Notes: generated from the letters alone by a model not told the origin. DNA of 64,000 nucleotides from an uncultured Bacteroidales bacterium (GCA_902798705.1 CADBXS010000001.1:16489-80488), one strand, 5' to 3'; positions 17,089 through 25,679 are shown, numbered from the stretch's first letter. Program-made: numbers and translations.

Positions 17089-19680
17089 TTATTTTTTTCG
17101 TTGAATGCGAATGACCGTGAATGAGTAGGCTGGCATCTGGTAGTGGAAGTCGGATGAAACGGCAATGGTACTTTCTGTTGGTACAAGGTCCTTATCAGAA
17201 GGATTGCCAGCTAATTGTGAAAGATGTGCCTCTGAGAGATAAGCATTCAAATCGTCGAAATGGATTTGCATATCTGCAGATAGTGGAGTGATGTTAACGA
17301 GCTTCAGTATGATGTCACCTGTCGTTTCGTCTTTCACCACCGAAGTGCTGATTCTCTTGGCAGCTGCTTCATTGTAACCCGTTATTTCCTGATTGCGTTG
17401 GGTGGTAACGGCTTCTACCCGTAATTGGGAGCCAACATAGAGCGAACCTGAGTTGTTGCCACAGAGTTTCTGCACTTGATAGTTGACGGTTGGCATCACA
17501 GAAGTGTTATTGAAATAGATGAGGTCGGGATTCCACTGCGTGTGCCCTTGCTTGGCAAGGAGTGGGGCATAGCTCGACATTACTACCACGTCGGCATTGC
17601 GCTCAAGGTTTGTGATGTGAAGTGCCTCGGCAAGTGCGTTTTCAAGGCGATTGCCTCGCGAAGCCCATTCACCCAAATATACTTTTGTGCCGTTTCGGTC
17701 GTATTTGTCGTAGTAGTCCTGCGAATGGATGTACCACCCTGGATTCACATAGTAGTGCTCATCCACAATGTCGATATGCTCGCGTCGAGCTAATTGCCAT
17801 CCTGTTTCGTAGTCGGAGCCTTCGAAGAAAGGTCCTACAGTTCCAACGACTTGTATGTCTGGGTATTTCTCCTTGACAATCTTGTTCAGATATACGAATC
17901 GTTCTTCAAACACATCACTGATGAGGTCCTCGTTGCCAATGCCAATCATCTTGAGATTGAAAGGCTTAGGGTGTCCTGCTTCAGCACGTTTCTTTGCCCA
18001 AGGCGATGTCTTTGGGTCTGCATTAGCCCACTCAATGAGGTGGAGAAGCTCCTGTGCATAGTCGTCCATCTGCTCCCATGGCAAACCGCCTTGCTGTCCG
18101 AATCCACCTCGTGAGGAATTCTGACATGGCACGCCTGCCGGCAACACAGGGAGAGGCTCGGCTCCAATATCCTCACAGAATTGGAAATACTCGTAGAACC
18201 CGATACCCAGCGACTGATGATAGCCCCATAAGTTGCTTTGTCCCTTGCGCTCCCAAAGTGGACCGATGGTGGTATTCCAACGATACATGTTGTCGAGTCC
18301 GTTGCCATGGCTGACGCATCCTCCAGGGAAACGAACAAAACGCGGATGGAGGTCGGCCAGCGTTTGTGCCAAGTCGGGACGCAATCCGTTTTTCCTTCCC
18401 TTGAAAGTCTTTTGTGGGAAAAGGCTAACGAAGTCGATCGCTAATTTTCCTGAAGCAAAAGGCTGTATAGAGAGGGTTGCCTTTTCTGCATCGGCAGTTG
18501 CCTTGAGGGTGGCAGACTGCTGTTTCCACGAACTGGTGGCAGAAAGCGTGGTTTGTGCCAGCACTTTTTCTCCATCCAACAATTGTATGCGGAGTTTTTG
18601 TGTCGTTCCACTCAGACTCTTCAGGAAAAGGGACAAATCATACTTGTTGCCTTTCTTGAGTACGATGCCATCGAACCCATTGTTCTGAAGTGCAGCACCT
18701 GGCTGCGATGTACTCAGCACGGCATAGTGGGAGTTATTAGGATGAATAGGCTGTTCGGTTGCGATGTCGAACTGACTGCCATTTCCTTTCAATTCCCAAA
18801 AGCTCTTCGCATTCCATTCTCCACGGTCGAGCGAAGAATACTCAAAATCGCGGTTCTGAATCAATTCGGCATAGAGTCCACCATCCGCACTGTAGTTGAT
18901 GTCCTCAAAGAAGATGCCGATAAGATTAGTGGAAATGGATTTGGTATTGTTCAAATCAACGTTGAGCATTGCCTTGAGAGCTTTCACTTGTTCGAAACGT
19001 CGTGCATCGTCACGAGTGCTCTCGTCATAAGCTTGATTGCGCAGAGTGGCATCGTTCACTCTCATTTCCAGTTTCTTAACTAATTTTGAAGGAACACGAT
19101 GAAGCTCGCCAACCACTTCTGTACCGTTGATATATTGTTTTACAGCCTTCTGCTTCTGAGAATATGCTGTAGCACTAATGGAAGTAGGGGCACTCCAATG
19201 CTTGAAATCCTTGCTTCGAGTTTCGTAGTATTGATTCTTGTTTGTGGAGTATGAAACGACAAATTCGCCAGCTTGTTTGCTGAGAATGGGATTCTGCACA
19301 TTCTCGCCTTCCTTCATGTATGGATAATCCTGTGGCTTCCATGTCCAAAAATCAGAACTACAAGTAGTTGCAAATTGGTTTACATCGGGATTAACAGCCC
19401 AAATGGCATACCAACGCCCTTGCTCGAAGACGAGGGAAGGGGAGTACATCTTCTTGTTTGCGCCCCAATTGCCATAGTCGCTTTTCACAAAACTATAATT
19501 GGAAATAGGAATCCAATGCTTTTGATCGAAGCTATATGCCACTTTGATGCCATCGGTGGCAGGACCATTGTGATAGGTGAATAGATAAACGGAATCCGTT
19601 CTGTTGGGTATGCTTGCAAATGCTGTTACGCAACTGATGGCAAATGATGCCAAAAGGAATGATAGGTGTTTAGTTAGCAT
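17089..19680 (-). CDS. GH51 alpha-L-arabinofuranosidase with GH43-like N-terminal domain
   Basis: An 863-residue secreted enzyme. ATG 19680 is preferred to a TTG 18 nt upstream because it gives a normal signal peptide (MLTKHLSFLLASF, cleavage near AFA). Residues ~25-190 look like a partial GH43-like propeller (YHNGPATDGIKVAYSFD, MYSPSLVFEQGRWYAIW). Residues ~240-420 contain a CBM4-like sandwich. The rest is GH51: acid/base Glu in MIGIGNEDL, nucleophile Glu in VYLGEWASRG, plus the C-terminal beta sandwich. It removes arabinose from arabinoxylan or arabinan. Long multi-domain GH51s of this kind are known in gut Bacteroidales. Confidence 0.9.
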   Translation of the reverse strand: MLTKHLSFLLASFAISCVTAFASIPNRTDSVYLFTYHNGPATDGIKVAYSFDQKHWIPISNYSFVKSDYGNWGANKKMYSPSLVFEQGRWYAIWAVNPDVNQFATTCSSDFWTWKPQDYPYMKEGENVQNPILSKQAGEFVVSYSTNKNQYYETRSKDFKHWSAPTSISATAYSQKQKAVKQYINGTEVVGELHRVPSKLVKKLEMRVNDATLRNQAYDESTRDDARRFEQVKALKAMLNVDLNNTKSISTNLIGIFFEDINYSADGGLYAELIQNRDFEYSSLDRGEWNAKSFWELKGNGSQFDIATEQPIHPNNSHYAVLSTSQPGAALQNNGFDGIVLKKGNKYDLSLFLKSLSGTTQKLRIQLLDGEKVLAQTTLSATSSWKQQSATLKATADAEKATLSIQPFASGKLAIDFVSLFPQKTFKGRKNGLRPDLAQTLADLHPRFVRFPGGCVSHGNGLDNMYRWNTTIGPLWERKGQSNLWGYHQSLGIGFYEYFQFCEDIGAEPLPVLPAGVPCQNSSRGGFGQQGGLPWEQMDDYAQELLHLIEWANADPKTSPWAKKRAEAGHPKPFNLKMIGIGNEDLISDVFEERFVYLNKIVKEKYPDIQVVGTVGPFFEGSDYETGWQLARREHIDIVDEHYYVNPGWYIHSQDYYDKYDRNGTKVYLGEWASRGNRLENALAEALHITNLERNADVVVMSSYAPLLAKQGHTQWNPDLIYFNNTSVMPTVNYQVQKLCGNNSGSLYVGSQLRVEAVTTQRNQEITGYNEAAAKRISTSVVKDETTGDIILKLVNITPLSADMQIHFDDLNAYLSEAHLSQLAGNPSDKDLVPTESTIAVSSDFHYQMPAYSFTVIRIQRKK

Positions 19681-19694
19681 AGATTTACAGTTAA

Positions 19695-19812
19695 TCAAGG
19701 ATTTAAAGGATTTAAAAGGATTCTAGAAAATTAAAAATTAAGAGTGAAAAGTGAAAAATACCATCCGGATGGGTTTTCTCTCCCCCTCCGGGGAGCTGGA
19801 GGGGGCTTTTCA
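19695..19812 (-). repeat. Repeat cluster and hairpin upstream of GH51
   Basis: Contains AGGATTTAAAGGATTTA units (19695-19722), a GTGAAAA heptad pair (19742-19756), and CTCCCCCTCCGGGG...GGAGGGGG (19778-19806), a G/C-rich element related to those at 31944-31976 and 58860-58892. The hairpin could end the upstream lipoprotein transcript. Confidence 0.6.
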
Positions 19813-19820
19813 TTTATACG

Positions 19821-20246
19821 TTATTTTATTTGAAGCATTTTGGTTACTTCATTACCCATGGCGTAAATGGTGCCGTTTTCAGCATCAGCAGTCAAACTGA
19901 CGCTCCCACATTTCAGCCTCAGGGTGTAAGTACCAACTTGCAGAGAGTCTGGTATTCCTACCTTGATGAAATCGGGAATGGTACCACTATTGAATTTTTC
20001 GGAGAAGATGCCTACTGTTAAAGCATTGCGTGATACAGTTACTGAGAAAGGAGCCTTTATAAAGTATTCACCTCGGTCAGCATACGAGATATTCACTGTG
20101 AGTGAGTCACCTGGATGGACAGTGTTGGGAACCAATTCGATGCCTGCAAACATAGGAGCACGTCCATGCTTTTCATCACTGCTGCACGAAATGAAAAATG
20201 CTGTTGCTAAAACGAGGATTGTAAGGAGGATTTGTTTTGCTTTCAT
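19821..20246 (-). CDS. Lipoprotein, function unknown
   Basis: A 141-residue protein with an SPII signal (MKAKQILLTILVLATAF, lipobox ISC at Cys ~21) followed by SSDEK. The mature part is strand-rich, with LVPNTVHPGDSLTVNISY resembling the first strands of an Ig-like or Big-type domain, and VGTYTLRLKCGS near the end. No catalytic motif is seen. It lies between the GH51 gene and pgeF, both on the same strand; the hairpin-rich gap to GH51 suggests separate transcripts. Confidence 0.75.
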   Translation of the reverse strand: MKAKQILLTILVLATAFFISCSSDEKHGRAPMFAGIELVPNTVHPGDSLTVNISYADRGEYFIKAPFSVTVSRNALTVGIFSEKFNSGTIPDFIKVGIPDSLQVGTYTLRLKCGSVSLTADAENGTIYAMGNEVTKMLQIK

Positions 20247-20263
20247 AATGGAATATGATGATT

Positions 20264-21052
20264 TTATTTGAGCATTACGCCCGTAATGATTCGTCCCGAC
20301 TTAATTCCCAACTTACGTGCTGAGAAGAATTGGTCGGAATTCTTGAAAGTGCATATACCTGATATGTGGATGTTTTCTTCACGCACTCCTTCACTGATGA
20401 GCTGAAGGCGATTGCATTCCCAAAGGTCGATGTGCCAGCGCAGTTGTTCTTCGGAAGCGAGATAATGACGTGCAATCTTGTCGATATCGAACCCTGCCTC
20501 TTGGAAAAAGCCGAACACTTCGTCACCCACCTCAAAACTGTCGAGCGAAATGCTGGGACCAATTACTGCTTTCAGGTTTTCAGGTTGGCAAGCATAGTTC
20601 TTTGCCATCAATTCCACGGCTGTTTCTGCAATGCGCTGCAAGGTGCCACGCCAACCGGCATGAACACAGGCTGCCACATGCAACTTGGTGTCGTAGAGGA
20701 TGATAGGAACGCAGTCAGCTGTGCTGATGCAAAGGCAAACTCCAGGCTTGTCGGTAATCAGTGCATCCACACCTTCCAGCATGTTGGAACGCTCTGCATT
20801 GTTCATCTTGAGGAAATTGTCGTTGACAAGACGAATGGAGGTGGAATGAATCTGATGTGTGAAAATGAGGTTTTCCTTGCTAATACCAAGTTCATCAGCT
20901 AACAGTTGACGATTCTTCCTGACAGCTTCGATGTTGTCGCCGCAATAGGAATTTGCATTGAACGAACCGTAGTTGCCTTCACTGAATCCACCTTCACGCG
21001 TGGTGGAAAAAGCACGCACTTCGGGGGCTATGTCATATTCAAGTAGTTTCAT
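20264..21052 (-). CDS. pgeF: Purine nucleoside phosphorylase / laccase-domain protein (YfiH/YlmD)
   Basis: A 262-residue member of the multicopper-oxidase-like DUF152 family (LACC1 relatives), now linked to purine nucleoside phosphorolysis and adenosine deamination, and to peptidoglycan editing in E. coli. The metal-binding residues are visible: His in IFTHQIHS, Cys in CISTADCVPI and His in VHAGWRGTLQ. The motif order and length fit the family. Its start lies 6 nt after the obg stop, so it is translated from the same mRNA. Confidence 0.9.
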   Translation of the reverse strand: MKLLEYDIAPEVRAFSTTREGGFSEGNYGSFNANSYCGDNIEAVRKNRQLLADELGISKENLIFTHQIHSTSIRLVNDNFLKMNNAERSNMLEGVDALITDKPGVCLCISTADCVPIILYDTKLHVAACVHAGWRGTLQRIAETAVELMAKNYACQPENLKAVIGPSISLDSFEVGDEVFGFFQEAGFDIDKIARHYLASEEQLRWHIDLWECNRLQLISEGVREENIHISGICTFKNSDQFFSARKLGIKSGRIITGVMLK

Positions 21053-21058
21053 ACGCTT

Positions 21059-22240
21059 TTATTTCTCATCGTCATCAATGTATTCAAACTCATCCATGTC
21101 TTCCACATCCTCCACGTTCTCATCGTCTGTCCAAACAAGGTTTTCGTCTTCTCCTTCTGCTTCGAGTTCTGCATGAAGATGCGAGAAATCCTTAGAATGA
21201 TGGACGATGCTTTCGTTCATTTGGATGGCAGCGATTTTGTTGCTCTCGCTATTCATCTCTTGCCAAAGCTTGTCCTTGAGTTCTTGAAGCCCAAAACCTG
21301 TCACGGATGAAATGAACACCGTAGGTATTCCTTCGGGTAGAGATGGCTTGAGCATTTCTATCAGCTCCTCATCGAGTAGGTCGCACTTGGTGATGGCCAA
21401 AACACGTCCCTTGTCGAGCAGTTCTGGATTGAAATTGGCAAGTTCGTTGAGCAGAATCTCATACTCTCGCTTGATGTCATCGGTATCGCCTGGCACCATA
21501 AAGAGTAGGAGTGTGTTTCGCTCAATGTGACGTAGAAAACGTGTACCCAATCCTTTTCCTTCGCTGGCTCCTTCAATGATGCCAGGAATATCAGCAATGA
21601 CAAACGACTTGTTATCGCGGTAGGAGACAATACCTAAGGATGGTTCGAGGGTTGTGAAAGGATAATTGCCTATCTTGGGCTTGGCAGAAGATAGAGAAGA
21701 AACGAGGGTGGATTTACCAGCATTAGGAAAACCTACAAGACCAACGTCGGCAAGGAGTTTCAGCTCGAGGATAACGGTCATTTCCTGCATCGGTTCGCCA
21801 GGCTGTGCATAACGTGGTGCCTGATTGGTAGGAGTGCAGAAATTCACATTACCCAATCCGCCTCGACCACCTTTCAGCAATACCACCTCTTGTTCGTGCT
21901 CGGTAACATCGCACAGGTATTCACCTGTTTCAGCATTGTATGCAACCGTTCCGAGTGGCACTTCGATGTAGGCATCTGCACCTTGTTTGCCTGTAGATTT
22001 GTCCTTCGATCCGTTTCCTCCATGCTCTGCATGCACATGTCGGTCGTATCGCAAGTGTAGAAGTGTCCAATAATTGCGATTTCCACGAAGGATGACATGG
22101 CCACCACGCCCACCATTTCCTCCATCGGGACCACCTTTCGGCATATATTTTGCCCGATGCATGTGAGCGCTGCCACGTCCTCCCTTGCCGGAACGACAGT
22201 ATATCTTCACATAATCTACAAAATTCGATTCCTGTGCCAT
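21059..22240 (-). CDS. obg: GTPase Obg
   Basis: A 393-residue GTPase of 50S assembly and stress control. The N-terminal glycine-rich Obg fold ([32 protein letters not shown]) spans about 1-158. The G domain follows with G1 [10 protein letters not shown] (~167), G3 [10 protein letters not shown] and G4 TKCD. The C-terminal ~45 residues are strongly acidic ([18 protein letters not shown]), as common in Bacteroidota Obg. It lies between adk and pgeF. Confidence 0.96.
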   Translation of the reverse strand: MAQESNFVDYVKIYCRSGKGGRGSAHMHRAKYMPKGGPDGGNGGRGGHVILRGNRNYWTLLHLRYDRHVHAEHGGNGSKDKSTGKQGADAYIEVPLGTVAYNAETGEYLCDVTEHEQEVVLLKGGRGGLGNVNFCTPTNQAPRYAQPGEPMQEMTVILELKLLADVGLVGFPNAGKSTLVSSLSSAKPKIGNYPFTTLEPSLGIVSYRDNKSFVIADIPGIIEGASEGKGLGTRFLRHIERNTLLLFMVPGDTDDIKREYEILLNELANFNPELLDKGRVLAITKCDLLDEELIEMLKPSLPEGIPTVFISSVTGFGLQELKDKLWQEMNSESNKIAAIQMNESIVHHSKDFSHLHAELEAEGEDENLVWTDDENVEDVEDMDEFEYIDDDEK

Positions 22241-22281
22241 TCGTCAACCAACTTCGTTTTCCCCTTAAAAGGTATATGGAT

Positions 22282-22854
22282 TTATTTCAAACCATCCAAG
22301 AAATCAAAGATTTCGCCAAGCATCACATCCTTCGAGCCCTTCCAAGTGAAAGCATAGCGAATGCCTTCTGCTTCAAACCATTTCGAGAGAGGTTCGGTCT
22401 GTGAATGATAAACAGCGAAACGCTTCTTGATAGTTTCTTCATTATCGTCATCGCGGCCTTGTTCGATAGCACGTTTGAGCAGACGAGACAAGAGGGTTTC
22501 TTCATCAACAATCAGCTCAATCATCACACCCATGTCGTGTCCTCGCTTTGCAAGCATGGCCTTCAGAGCTTCAGCCTGAGCGATAGTACGAGGGAAGCCG
22601 TCGAAGATGACACCCTTACCAGGCTCCTGAGCATCGTATGTGTTAGCCAAGATGTCAATCATCAACTCGTCTGGAATCAACTGGCCATTGTCGATATAGC
22701 CCTTTGCCAATTTACCCAGTTCCGTACCATTCTTGATTTCGCCGCGAAGCACATCGCCTGTTGAAATGTGCCCCATGTCGTAACGCTTAACGATTTCATC
22801 GCTATAGGTGCCTTTGCCAGAACCTGGTGCACCAAAAATAATAATATTTTTCAT
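22282..22854 (-). CDS. adk: Adenylate kinase
   Basis: A 190-residue short-form adenylate kinase interconverting ATP, AMP and ADP. The P-loop is FGAPGSGKGTYS (residues ~6-17). The AMP-binding STGDVLR and FDGFPRTIAQA motifs and the C-terminal arginines are present. It lacks the zinc LID insertion, as typical for the 189-190 aa Bacteroidota enzyme. 41 nt upstream of obg. Confidence 0.96.
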   Translation of the reverse strand: MKNIIIFGAPGSGKGTYSDEIVKRYDMGHISTGDVLRGEIKNGTELGKLAKGYIDNGQLIPDELMIDILANTYDAQEPGKGVIFDGFPRTIAQAEALKAMLAKRGHDMGVMIELIVDEETLLSRLLKRAIEQGRDDDNEETIKKRFAVYHSQTEPLSKWFEAEGIRYAFTWKGSKDVMLGEIFDFLDGLK

Positions 22855-22926
22855 ACAATTTGGTTTTTTATATACTATTCTGTATCTGTTTCTTATATCT
22901 ATTTAGTAAAACTATCACTTCACTCT

Positions 22927-23436
22927 TCAACTACAGTGTAAATATCCTTCAGATTCCTGCCCATCATAACCTACAACGAAATCATTAGGAATCTTCATAG
23001 CACAGTAGTCCACGTTCATAGGTACTTTCAGACAATCAGGCTTCTGCAGGAATGTGGCAATTCTGACACTTTTTGCACCTTTGTCGTGGAACATAGGGAG
23101 GATGCTATACATGGTAGTTCCCGTATCAACAATGTCCTCCACAACTATCACGTCTCGTGCCAATAGATTGGCATTCACACCCATGAGTTCCCTCACAACA
23201 CCTGTGGAAGAGAGGCCATCATAGGATGAGTATCGAGCAAATACGATTTCGGGTTGGAAATCGAGGTAACGAACAAGATCAGCCATGAAGATGAAGGCAC
23301 CATTCAGAATACACACCATTACGGGATACTTACCCGCATAGTCTTTATTGAGCTGCTGGGCTACCTCCTTCACTTTTTCCTGAATCACCTCATGAGGAAT
23401 CGACAATTCAAAGTGTCGGTCTAATATCTTAATCAT
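22927..23436 (-). CDS. hpt: Hypoxanthine phosphoribosyltransferase
   Basis: A 169-residue purine-salvage enzyme converting hypoxanthine or guanine plus PRPP to IMP/GMP. The PRPP motif is VIVVEDIVDTGTTM (~98-111), and VRIATFLQKPDC and FVVGYDGQ are typical of the family. ATG 23436 (MIKILDRHFEL) is the start: an upstream in-frame ATG at 23466 overlaps the -7 box of its own promoter. It is probably the last clear host gene before the prophage. Confidence 0.94.
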   Translation of the reverse strand: MIKILDRHFELSIPHEVIQEKVKEVAQQLNKDYAGKYPVMVCILNGAFIFMADLVRYLDFQPEIVFARYSSYDGLSSTGVVRELMGVNANLLARDVIVVEDIVDTGTTMYSILPMFHDKGAKSVRIATFLQKPDCLKVPMNVDYCAMKIPNDFVVGYDGQESEGYLHCS

Positions 23437-23463
23437 GCATTGAAGTAAATATATAGTTCTTTG

Positions 23464-23471
23464 CAAAAATA
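23464..23471 (-). promoter_or_regulatory. -7 box of the hpt promoter
   Basis: TATTTTTG on the - strand fits TAnnTTTG. No TTG is seen at the expected -33. It gives a leader of roughly 20 nt before ATG 23436. Confidence 0.55.
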
Positions 23472-23551
23472 CGGAATTTTTGCTTAACTATTGCTGAATT
23501 ATTAGTATTTATGAGGGAATCGGCGAAAAAAAATTGATTTGCCGACAATTT

Positions 23552-24490
23552 TTAGGAAATGGTGTAGTTATTCGACATCGGGGATGATACCAGTGTTGCC
23601 TTGGGAGAGTAGGTGCATGTAGCCGTCGAGGACTTGCTGGAAGGCTTTCTTCTCGGCTGGTTGTTTTCGACTGCACTTTTCTGTATCGGGTGAGTGCATC
23701 TGTATGGTATGGAGATAGCGAGCCAAATTAGGATGAGGACGAGACATCCTATGAGTTTTTTGTTGCCTTTCTTTTTATCTTTCTTCTCGTCTTTATTCAT
23801 GGCGGTTGTGGCGTCTCTCTTTCTTATGGTTGCAAGTCCATCGTACTTATCTGGTAGCACCTTTTGAAGCGCGAGGAGACACCTTGCACGCTCATCGTAA
23901 AACACCTTGTCGTAATAGCCTTGTCTTTGGAGATGCTTTGGTACTTCCACGAATCGTCCCTCCAGGGTGTAGTCGATTACGATGGAGGTGTTGTCTGCCT
24001 TTTTGAAGACAAGTGCGCTGAGGTTGAGAGTGGAATATGCGATGATTTCGCTGATAGGGCATGATTCGACGTTGTTCTTCTCATCGACAAATACAAGTCT
24101 TTGGTTTGTGACGTAGAAGTCTCCATACGCCTCATAGTTGATGTTAAAGATTTCTTCGTCTTTGTAGTAAGTATAATACTTTCTTGCGCACACTGTTTCG
24201 ACGAGGCATTCTTCTTCGGGGAGAAGTGCGAAGTTCCTGTTATTGGCTATAAGGACATTCCTGCGCTGGAGCTGCTGGCGTATCGCACCGATGACTTGCC
24301 TGTCGTCGTAATTCACCACCTCTGCTTCCATTGCCTCTTTTTCGGACGGGTCGCCGTAGTCTGGCTCAAGTCCCGTCGCATATATGGTCTGGAGTGTTTC
24401 CAGGATCTCGTTGTTTGCCGCGTCTTTCATCGGCAGGTCGTACAATGTGTACATGTTATTGCCGAATGGTGTTCTGATAAGGCTGTCCAT
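23552..24490 (-). CDS. PH-like domain membrane protein of the lysogeny region, possible 3' frameshift
   Basis: A 312-residue protein of unknown role. Residues ~105-165 have a bacterial PH/GRAM-like pattern (AYGDFYVTNQRLVFVDEKN). A lysine-rich stretch (~231-244) precedes one membrane segment (KKLIGCLVLILIWLAISIPY, ~244-263). After it, the annotated frame becomes Ser/Thr-rich, whereas another frame reads a more protein-like tail (AEKKAFQQVLDGYMHLL...) ending at 23568. A 1-nt indel near 23700 is therefore possible. It starts 13 nt after the repressor stop and is probably expressed with it in the lysogen; it may be a prophage-carried gene or a host gene at the border. Confidence 0.65.
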   Translation of the reverse strand: MDSLIRTPFGNNMYTLYDLPMKDAANNEILETLQTIYATGLEPDYGDPSEKEAMEAEVVNYDDRQVIGAIRQQLQRRNVLIANNRNFALLPEEECLVETVCARKYYTYYKDEEIFNINYEAYGDFYVTNQRLVFVDEKNNVESCPISEIIAYSTLNLSALVFKKADNTSIVIDYTLEGRFVEVPKHLQRQGYYDKVFYDERARCLLALQKVLPDKYDGLATIRKRDATTAMNKDEKKDKKKGNKKLIGCLVLILIWLAISIPYRCTHPIQKSAVENNQPRRKPSSKSSTATCTYSPKATLVSSPMSNNYTIS

Positions 24491-24503
24491 GTCGAGTGTG
24501 TTT

Positions 24504-24869
24504 TTAGTCGTTTGAGTTTCCCTTTTTGTTTTCTTCGATTTGCTTCTTGAGCAGAACTATTACCTTGTTTTTTTCTTTGAGTGTTTCTGTCAGGTCTGTG
24601 ATGACGTCATTGAGTGCCATCATCTCATCGTCGTTTGTTGCCGTGATGAGCATGCTGCCCTTTCCTCGCAGCAGCCACTCGGCTGAGAGGTCTGGATATG
24701 CGTTGAGGATGGATGATATCGCATCAGCAGAAACCTTGTTCTCTCCCTTTAGTATTCTCAGCAGCGTAGGTGCGTTCATGCCTATCTCCGAAGCTGTCTT
24801 TTTCACGGATTTGCCCATCGACTCTATGAACAAGTTGATTCGGGCTGTGATGTCGTCTTTTGTACCCAT
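24504..24869 (-). CDS. XRE-family phage repressor (CI-like)
   Basis: A 121-residue DNA-binding protein. An HTH occupies about residues 20-43 (VKKTASEIGMNAPTLLRILKGEN), followed by DLSAEWLLRGKGSM, a segment typical of Bacteroidota phage repressors, and a C-terminal coiled coil (~82-115). There is no S24 peptidase domain, so induction would not be by LexA-style self-cleavage. Two identical palindromic operators lie just upstream, one abutting the rightward promoter; this is the lysis-lysogeny switch by position. Confidence 0.85.
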   Translation of the reverse strand: MGTKDDITARINLFIESMGKSVKKTASEIGMNAPTLLRILKGENKVSADAISSILNAYPDLSAEWLLRGKGSMLITATNDDEMMALNDVITDLTETLKEKNKVIVLLKKQIEENKKGNSND

Positions 24870-24895
24870 GATTAGTTAATATTAGTTAAAATAAA

Positions 24896-24907
24896 TACGA
24901 AATCGTA
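24896..24907. promoter_or_regulatory. Repressor operator O1
   Basis: Perfect inverted repeat TACGA-AA-TCGTA within the context AATACGAAATCGTAA, 27 bp upstream of the repressor start. Identical to O2. A half-site-like ATTACGAA lies between them at 24913-24920. Confidence 0.75.
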
Positions 24908-24925
24908 ATTAAATTACGAAAACAC

Positions 24926-24956
24926 TTGCAAATAAATACGAAATCGTATATCTTTG
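24926..24956 (+). promoter_or_regulatory. Rightward early phage promoter
   Basis: -33 TTG at 24926-24928, a 20-nt spacer, and -7 TATCTTTG at 24949-24956. Operator O2 fills the end of the spacer, so repressor bound there would block RNA polymerase. Confidence 0.8.
24937..24948. promoter_or_regulatory. Repressor operator O2
   Basis: TACGA-AA-TCGTA again, immediately upstream of the -7 box. Spacing to O1 is 41 bp start to start, about four helical turns, which would place both sites on one face of the helix and allow cooperative binding (inference). Confidence 0.75.
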
Positions 24957-24960
24957 CATC

Positions 24961-25340
24961 AACAAATTAACAACGCAACAAATTTACAAATTAAGTTTGG
25001 ATTTAGCAAGTGATTTGTGGGAAATTTTCGGTGCCTTGCCGAGATTTCCGAGTGGGTACGACCAACGGTCGTGAAGGCAGAGTTCATTGACATGCTGGTA
25101 CAATATCGGTAACTGACAGAAATTCCTGGGATGGGATAGCGGGCAATGTAGCCTGCGGTGATTCCCAGACATACGGGATAGGTACTTCGGGATGAAGACG
25201 AAGCCACCGAGCGTGAGAACGGCACGTGTACTCAGAGAACCGTTCATGGTATTAACTGGTTAAGATTATTGAAGCCTCAACCCTCGCCTTTGCATGGGAC
25301 AAATTAACAACGTGTTTTCTGCTTTGATGGTTGGGGGACT
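24961..25340 (+). other. Long leader without a clear gene, with RNA-like hairpins
   Basis: This transcribed stretch between the early promoter and the first phage gene has no frame with a good start. Hairpins can be drawn: CTGGGA/TCCCAG (25126-25131/25163-25168) enclosing GCGGGC/GCCTGC (25139-25144/25151-25156), and GAACGG/CCGTTC (25217-25222/25240-25245). Two short protein-like frames near 24970-25107 are interrupted by stops and a frame change, so a decayed small gene is the alternative. The 14-mer ACAAATTAACAACG occurs at both ends (about 24960 and 25300). Confidence 0.4.
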
Positions 25341-25350
25341 TAATAATACT

Positions 25351-25436
25351 GCCCGTGGGAGCAATCCCAGTAAGCGTTCCTTGGTTTGTGGTTGCACACA
25401 GCGTTTTTTCCAAGGTTCATCGGAACACGCACGGGC
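25351..25436 (+). ncRNA. Candidate structured RNA, three-way junction
   Basis: P1 pairs GCCCG (25351-25355) with CGGGC (25432-25436). P2 is TGGGA-GCAA-TCCCA (25356-25369), a perfect 5-bp hairpin with a GNRA loop. P3 pairs GCGTTCC (25374-25380) with GGAACACGC (25422-25430, one bulge), continues as TTGG/CCAA, and holds the small hairpin TGTG-GTTG-CACA (25387-25398). It ends 24 nt before the first phage CDS. No known family is recognised; a cis-acting leader or a processed RNA is possible. Confidence 0.5.
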
Positions 25437-25460
25437 GCTATAATATAAATAAAAGGTGAC

Positions 25461-25679
25461 ATGGGAAAGAAGAAGATTAGAGACTATGAGAAGAAGACCT
25501 TCGGTTCTGTTGCGAATGCCCTGCGCATGATTGGGGTGGGTGAGGCTGTTTCGTTTCCTCTCCTGTCGATGAACGGGATCCGCTCGGAGGTCGCCCGCCA
25601 GAAAATCTTGACGGACAAGAGCTGGCGCACGGAAATTGACAAGGAGAACAAGACCATTCGCGTATGGAGGACTGTGTGA
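25461..25679 (+). CDS. Small phage protein, function unknown
   Basis: A 72-residue basic protein (MGKKKIRDYEKKTFGSV). The middle, FPLLSMNGIRSEVARQKILTDKSWRTEI, followed by KTIRVWRTV, has the look of a small winged-helix or beta-hairpin DNA-binding protein, but no family is recognised. It has an AAAGGTG sequence before ATG and overlaps the next gene by 16 nt, so the two are translationally coupled. Confidence 0.65.
   Translation: MGKKKIRDYEKKTFGSVANALRMIGVGEAVSFPLLSMNGIRSEVARQKILTDKSWRTEIDKENKTIRVWRTV

Noticed and set aside
25110..25130. Hammerhead ribozyme core (CTGA...GAAA)
   Set aside because: CTGACAGAAATT lacks the required CTGANGA spacing and no matching stems were found.
24959..25247. 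Two overlapping - strand frames of 87-88 codons in the early leader
   Set aside because: Ser/Thr/Arg-rich strings opposite a stretch with good RNA pairs; no start context and no family.
24960..25460. Group II intron remnant
   Set aside because: The GAACGG...CCGTTC hairpin loosely recalls domain V, but the catalytic triad spacing, the GTGYG 5' end and a reverse transcriptase are absent.
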